48,436 nt of DNA from a virus: IMG/VR virus record IMGVR_UViG_3300031565_000061, positions 1 through 48,436 of that record, one strand, 5' to 3'. The notes under the pieces were generated by a model. The model saw nothing but the letters and a program-made list of their open reading frames with translations. It was not told the origin of the DNA and did not search any database. The translations under genes and the position numbers were made by a program. Shown here one piece after another: positions 45,455 to 48,436 of this stretch. Numbering within the stretch: position 1 is the stretch's first letter; each line of letters starts with the position of its first letter.

Positions 45455-47977
45455 CTAGCCCTTCGCCATGACCTGCATCAGATGGAAGTCCGCAGCCACG
45501 GTGGACGTGGGCGCAAGTGAGGTCATATTCAGGTTGTACTGGTTGCTGACGCTGGTTGTGGACGCGGGCACGGCGGCCAGCGTCCCCAACGTCACCTGAC
45601 CCATCTGCAAGGCTGGCAGGTCTCCCATAGACCGGATGCCCTCTGCCAAGGAACGCGAAATCTCCTGGCCCATGCCTATGAACACCTTGGACGGCGACCC
45701 CATGCCCAGTCTCAATTTGATTTCATAGATGATGGCTTCTGCCAGGTCCCGCACCCGGTTTATGATATGTTGCCACATCCCATTGACGCCATCGATGATG
45801 CCCTGAACGATGCCTGCGCCCACTTCGTAGAAACGGCCCGCAATCTTTTGGGCCTCCTCCCAAGCGTCACGTAAGACCTCAGCCATGTACGCGGTCACGC
45901 GGTTGAAACCCTTGAGTGCTACCTCATTGGCCCAGATGACGATGGCCGCCTGCGCCATCATGCGCGTGAGCTTGTCCATCTCTGCATTGATCACGGGCAG
46001 GATAAGCCTGCCCAGGAACTCCAGGATGGGCTTGAGTATTGGCCACATCTCCGTGGAGAACACGCTCCACGCGCCCAGCATATCGTTCAGCGTCGGGATC
46101 AGCTCGTCCCTGATGGTGGGGATGAAACCCTCGAAGGTCTTGGTCCACTCCCCCACCAGCGTCTCCTGGTCGTCCGTGAACCCCTTGAGGATGCCCTGCT
46201 GGTCACCTACGGACTGAGTGAGCATGGCCTGCTGCTCTTGATAGGATGCCAGTTTGGCCGCCTTCTCATCGGCGATCTGCTCCTGTATGATCGCTATCCG
46301 CTCCCTGGACTCCTCACGTTGCAGCTCCTCCCGGCGCCGTACCTCTTCTTCGTCCCTGGTTGTGCGCCGCGCGAAATCCTCATCTTCCCGCGCCATGCGA
46401 ACACGCCGGTCCTCAGCCTCCAAATCCCGACGCTGCTCGAAGGCCCGCTCCTCCATAGCGATGCGCTTCTCCAATAGCGCCTGCTCTGCGTCTATGGCGG
46501 TTATCTCCTCCTGAAGCACATCCTGCTGGCCCTGGTGCTCTGCCTGGAGGGCATCGAGCCACCCCTGAATACGCAGGCGTTCCTCATCGGACTGGGCCTC
46601 GCCAAGCAACTGCTCAAACTGTGCACGCTGAGCCCCGTAGTTCTTCTGCTCATCCTGCATCTGGGCCTTGATCTCTTGGCGGCGCTTACCCGTGCGCAAC
46701 TCATTCAGCTCCGCGTACATATCCGCCATCTTGCGGTTGTGTTCCCCGAGTTCCCGCTCCCTGCGCTTCTGCCAGTCCAACTCATCCCGCAGCCGGCTCA
46801 GGTTGAAGTCGAAGATGCTCTTTGCCAATTGGCGCCCATGGTCATCCCACATGCGCGTTATGGACTTGGTAAGATCCCTGGTAACATCAGCGATTCTCTT
46901 GCCTTCCTTGGCCCACTGGTCACCTAGTTGAGCAATGACCTCAGTAACCTTCTCCGTAGGCCTTCTCATATCCGCCATCTTCATGTCCCAGTCACTGGTT
47001 ACAGCCTTGGCGGCATTGGCCGCGCCAAGGTACGAGGATATGACACGGACGATGGCGATAAGTGGGGCTAAGAGGCGCATAGCTGCACTGGCCAGCCCAT
47101 CGAGGATGGGGCGCAATGACCCACCCTCCGATACCGCAGCGGTCAGGCCCTCAACAAAGTCCGCAATGGCAAAAACCACTGAACCCATGGCCTGCTGAAA
47201 CGGCCCGCCCAACTGCCAGATCATCTCCGGGATGAGCCTTCCCGTCAGCGTGCGCCACATCTTAGACCAGGTTCCCATCGCCGCTTCATAGGATCCGGTG
47301 ATGGACACGCCCTGCTGGAGGACTGCGTTTAGGGCCGCCTGTACGCGCTCGTTGGCGTCCAGTTCATCAGCAGCCTTGCCAATGAGGTCGCCATACTCTG
47401 CATAGGCTCGGTTGAAATCGACCTGGACGCCATAGGTCCGTAGGACGATGGACCTTTGCGTGAGAATACCGTGCAGCAAGCCGTCCAGGGCCTCGGTGCT
47501 GTCCTGCTGAGCGAACACCGCCGCGTCCTGGGCCACATTGGCTAGCTCCACGGCCTGAGCCGCATCAATCTGATAGCGTATGAATTGAGCCAGGAGCTTT
47601 GTGGCTACGTCGGTGCGAATCCCAGCGTCCACCACAGCATCACGCCACTTGTAGAGCTGGGCCGTGCCGTACCCCGCCCTGGTGCCCAGTAACTCCAGAA
47701 TTATCTCAAGCTCCTCGACACGGCCCGCACCAAAAAGGGCCTCCTGAGCCACGCTCTTGAGGCCCTCAACCAAGTTGGTGAAGAGTTGTGCGCTGATGAT
47801 GCCCGCGGCGATCTGGCCCACGTTGGCTAGCGCACCCGCTAGGATGCCCAAAGGTGAAGCGGTAGCTGCGGCTGCGCCGCCAAGGGAACCCGCTGCCTTA
47901 TTGACCCTGTTCAGGTCACTGACTGCCTTCTCAGCGCCCTCGACCACTACCCGGACGCCGATGGTCTCTATGGCCAT
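45455..47977 (-). CDS. tape measure protein
   Basis: An 840-residue protein with a long charged coiled-coil region (about residues 390-560, for example DWQKRRERELGEHNRKMADM), an Ala/Gly-rich N-terminal segment after VRVVVEGAEKAVSDLNRVNK, and hydrophobic segments near the end. The C-terminal block GMGSPSKVFIGMG is characteristic of tape measure proteins, which set tail length and help DNA passage. The chaperone genes lie upstream, as expected. ATG 47977 follows directly on the stop of the preceding gene. Confidence 0.9.
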   Translation of the reverse strand: MAIETIGVRVVVEGAEKAVSDLNRVNKAAGSLGGAAAATASPLGILAGALANVGQIAAGIISAQLFTNLVEGLKSVAQEALFGAGRVEELEIILELLGTRAGYGTAQLYKWRDAVVDAGIRTDVATKLLAQFIRYQIDAAQAVELANVAQDAAVFAQQDSTEALDGLLHGILTQRSIVLRTYGVQVDFNRAYAEYGDLIGKAADELDANERVQAALNAVLQQGVSITGSYEAAMGTWSKMWRTLTGRLIPEMIWQLGGPFQQAMGSVVFAIADFVEGLTAAVSEGGSLRPILDGLASAAMRLLAPLIAIVRVISSYLGAANAAKAVTSDWDMKMADMRRPTEKVTEVIAQLGDQWAKEGKRIADVTRDLTKSITRMWDDHGRQLAKSIFDFNLSRLRDELDWQKRRERELGEHNRKMADMYAELNELRTGKRRQEIKAQMQDEQKNYGAQRAQFEQLLGEAQSDEERLRIQGWLDALQAEHQGQQDVLQEEITAIDAEQALLEKRIAMEERAFEQRRDLEAEDRRVRMAREDEDFARRTTRDEEEVRRREELQREESRERIAIIQEQIADEKAAKLASYQEQQAMLTQSVGDQQGILKGFTDDQETLVGEWTKTFEGFIPTIRDELIPTLNDMLGAWSVFSTEMWPILKPILEFLGRLILPVINAEMDKLTRMMAQAAIVIWANEVALKGFNRVTAYMAEVLRDAWEEAQKIAGRFYEVGAGIVQGIIDGVNGMWQHIINRVRDLAEAIIYEIKLRLGMGSPSKVFIGMGQEISRSLAEGIRSMGDLPALQMGQVTLGTLAAVPASTTSVSNQYNLNMTSLAPTSTVAADFHLMQVMAKG

Positions 47978-48199
47978 CTACCGCCCTTTCTGCTTCGCCC
48001 GCTTGGCCTTGCGTTCCGCGTCCTTGAGCAGCGCGGATTGCTTGTGCTGTTCGATTAGCTCATGGCCCTCGTGCCATGCCAATACCTTGGCCATGAACCG
48101 CTTAGGGTAGAAACCCGCATCCCAGAGGCGCAGGTCCAACCCCGCCGCGTTAGCGGCCTCCCACTGCATGAAGTGCGTGGAGGCCGTGATACCCGTCAT
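47978..48199 (-). CDS. tail assembly chaperone, second (frameshift) part
   Basis: A 73-residue basic C-terminal frame ending KAKRAKQKGR. It has no ribosome site before ATG 48199, and its frame is open upstream to about 48254 (FAVRRHGRPIRDYPLADA), overlapping the end of the first chaperone frame. This is the classic layout of the G-GT tail chaperone pair made by programmed frameshift. Here the shift would have to be +1, at TTT-C within the CTT TTT CGC run at 48252-48260. Its position just before the tape measure gene fits. Confidence 0.7.
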   Translation of the reverse strand: MTGITASTHFMQWEAANAAGLDLRLWDAGFYPKRFMAKVLAWHEGHELIEQHKQSALLKDAERKAKRAKQKGR

Positions 48200-48245
48200 T
48201 ACCGCATCTGCAAGCGGATAGTCCCGGATGGGTCTGCCGTGCCGC

Positions 48246-48436
48246 CTAACCGCGAAAAAGGTCGCGGAATCCGGCTATGTCCTCCTCTCGAATGCCTGAC
48301 ATCACAGTCAACTTCATCAGGACGGAGTTGCTGGTATGGTACTTCTTGAAGACGAACTCTACCTCGTCAGGGTCGTCCTCATCGAATTCCAGCCCCAGCA
48401 TCTTGAGCTGCTTGATCCAGGACGGGGGTATCTCGT
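48246..48436 (-). CDS. tail assembly chaperone, first part (partial)
   Basis: The C-terminal portion of a gene entering from the right edge, ending IREEDIAGFRDLFRG. The acidic segment EFDEDDPDEVEFVFKKYHTS followed by a short helical end is typical of tail assembly chaperones. Its stop lies within the frameshift region. About 63 codons are visible; the start is outside the window. Confidence 0.6.
   Translation of the reverse strand, partial: EIPPSWIKQLKMLGLEFDEDDPDEVEFVFKKYHTSNSVLMKLTVMSGIREEDIAGFRDLFRG
48252..48260 (-). other. candidate +1 frameshift site
   Basis: In the first chaperone frame the codons CTT TTT CGC GGT TAG occur. A tRNA-Phe on TTT could slip +1 to TTC and enter the downstream frame GCG GTT AGG, avoiding the TAG at 48246-48248. 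Confidence 0.5.

Noticed and set aside
1-48436. Integrated prophage
   Set aside because: No integrase, attachment-site pair, lysogeny repressor or flanking chromosomal gene is visible in the window.

Overview
The window is an internal piece of a tailed, siphovirus-like bacteriophage genome. Every convincing gene is on the minus strand and the genes are tightly packed, with many ATGA, GTGA or TGATG stop/start overlaps. Reading in the direction of transcription (from high to low coordinates), the modules are tail, lysis, a large glycan and methyltransferase accessory block, then replication and other early-type genes. The sequence is GC-rich, Shine-Dalgarno sites are strong, and two promoters match the sigma-70 consensus, so the host is a bacterium with a conventional housekeeping sigma factor. 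The endolysin is a peptidoglycan amidase. I cannot name the host phylum. No capsid, terminase, portal, integrase or lysogeny repressor is visible, so virion genes must lie to the right of the window.

Layout. 48.4-37.98 kb: tail assembly chaperone (partial, with a candidate +1 frameshift), tape measure protein, a terminator, a distal-tail-like protein carrying a beta-propeller insertion, a ReqiPepy6 Gp37-like tail protein, two paralogous tail-tip proteins, a membrane-anchored small protein and a glycoside hydrolase. 37.85-36.7 kb: a small gene, endolysin amidase and holin candidate. 36.5-18.0 kb: an unusual accessory block with GDP-fucose synthase, a GT10-type fucosyltransferase, other glycosyltransferases, three or four sulfotransferase-like proteins, five or more SAM methyltransferases, two genes that fuse methyltransferase and glycosyltransferase domains in opposite orders, a SPASM radical SAM protein with atypical cysteines, a helicase-DNA methylase fusion and a second DNA methylase. 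17.7-7.9 kb: an operon from a consensus promoter with many small zinc-site proteins, a MoxR AAA ATPase, a metallopeptidase-VWA protein, a second metallopeptidase-like protein and a Gp37/Gp68 (DUF5131) protein. 7.9-0 kb: a full-length TnpB-like nuclease, a five-repeat CRISPR mini-array, a DnaB helicase, Gam-like and SSB-like proteins and small genes including a MazG-like one.

Two signals stand out. First, a type I-E-like CRISPR mini-array (four identical 29-bp repeats with 32-33 bp spacers, plus a degenerate terminal repeat) lies between tnpB and dnaB on the same strand, with no cas genes nearby. The tnpB leader upstream holds interleaved inverted repeats that could form a pseudoknot. Second, a phage-specific promoter architecture recurs at six intergenic sites: a 16-bp box with CTTTTG/CAAAAG-type arms, exactly 12 bp, then a TATAAT-like -10. 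Several sites also have a 14-bp palindrome (CTTTTGCGCAAAAG) exactly 15 bp further upstream. These sites precede the tail, lysis, glycan, radical-pathway, tnpB/CRISPR and recombination genes, which implies a shared regulator.
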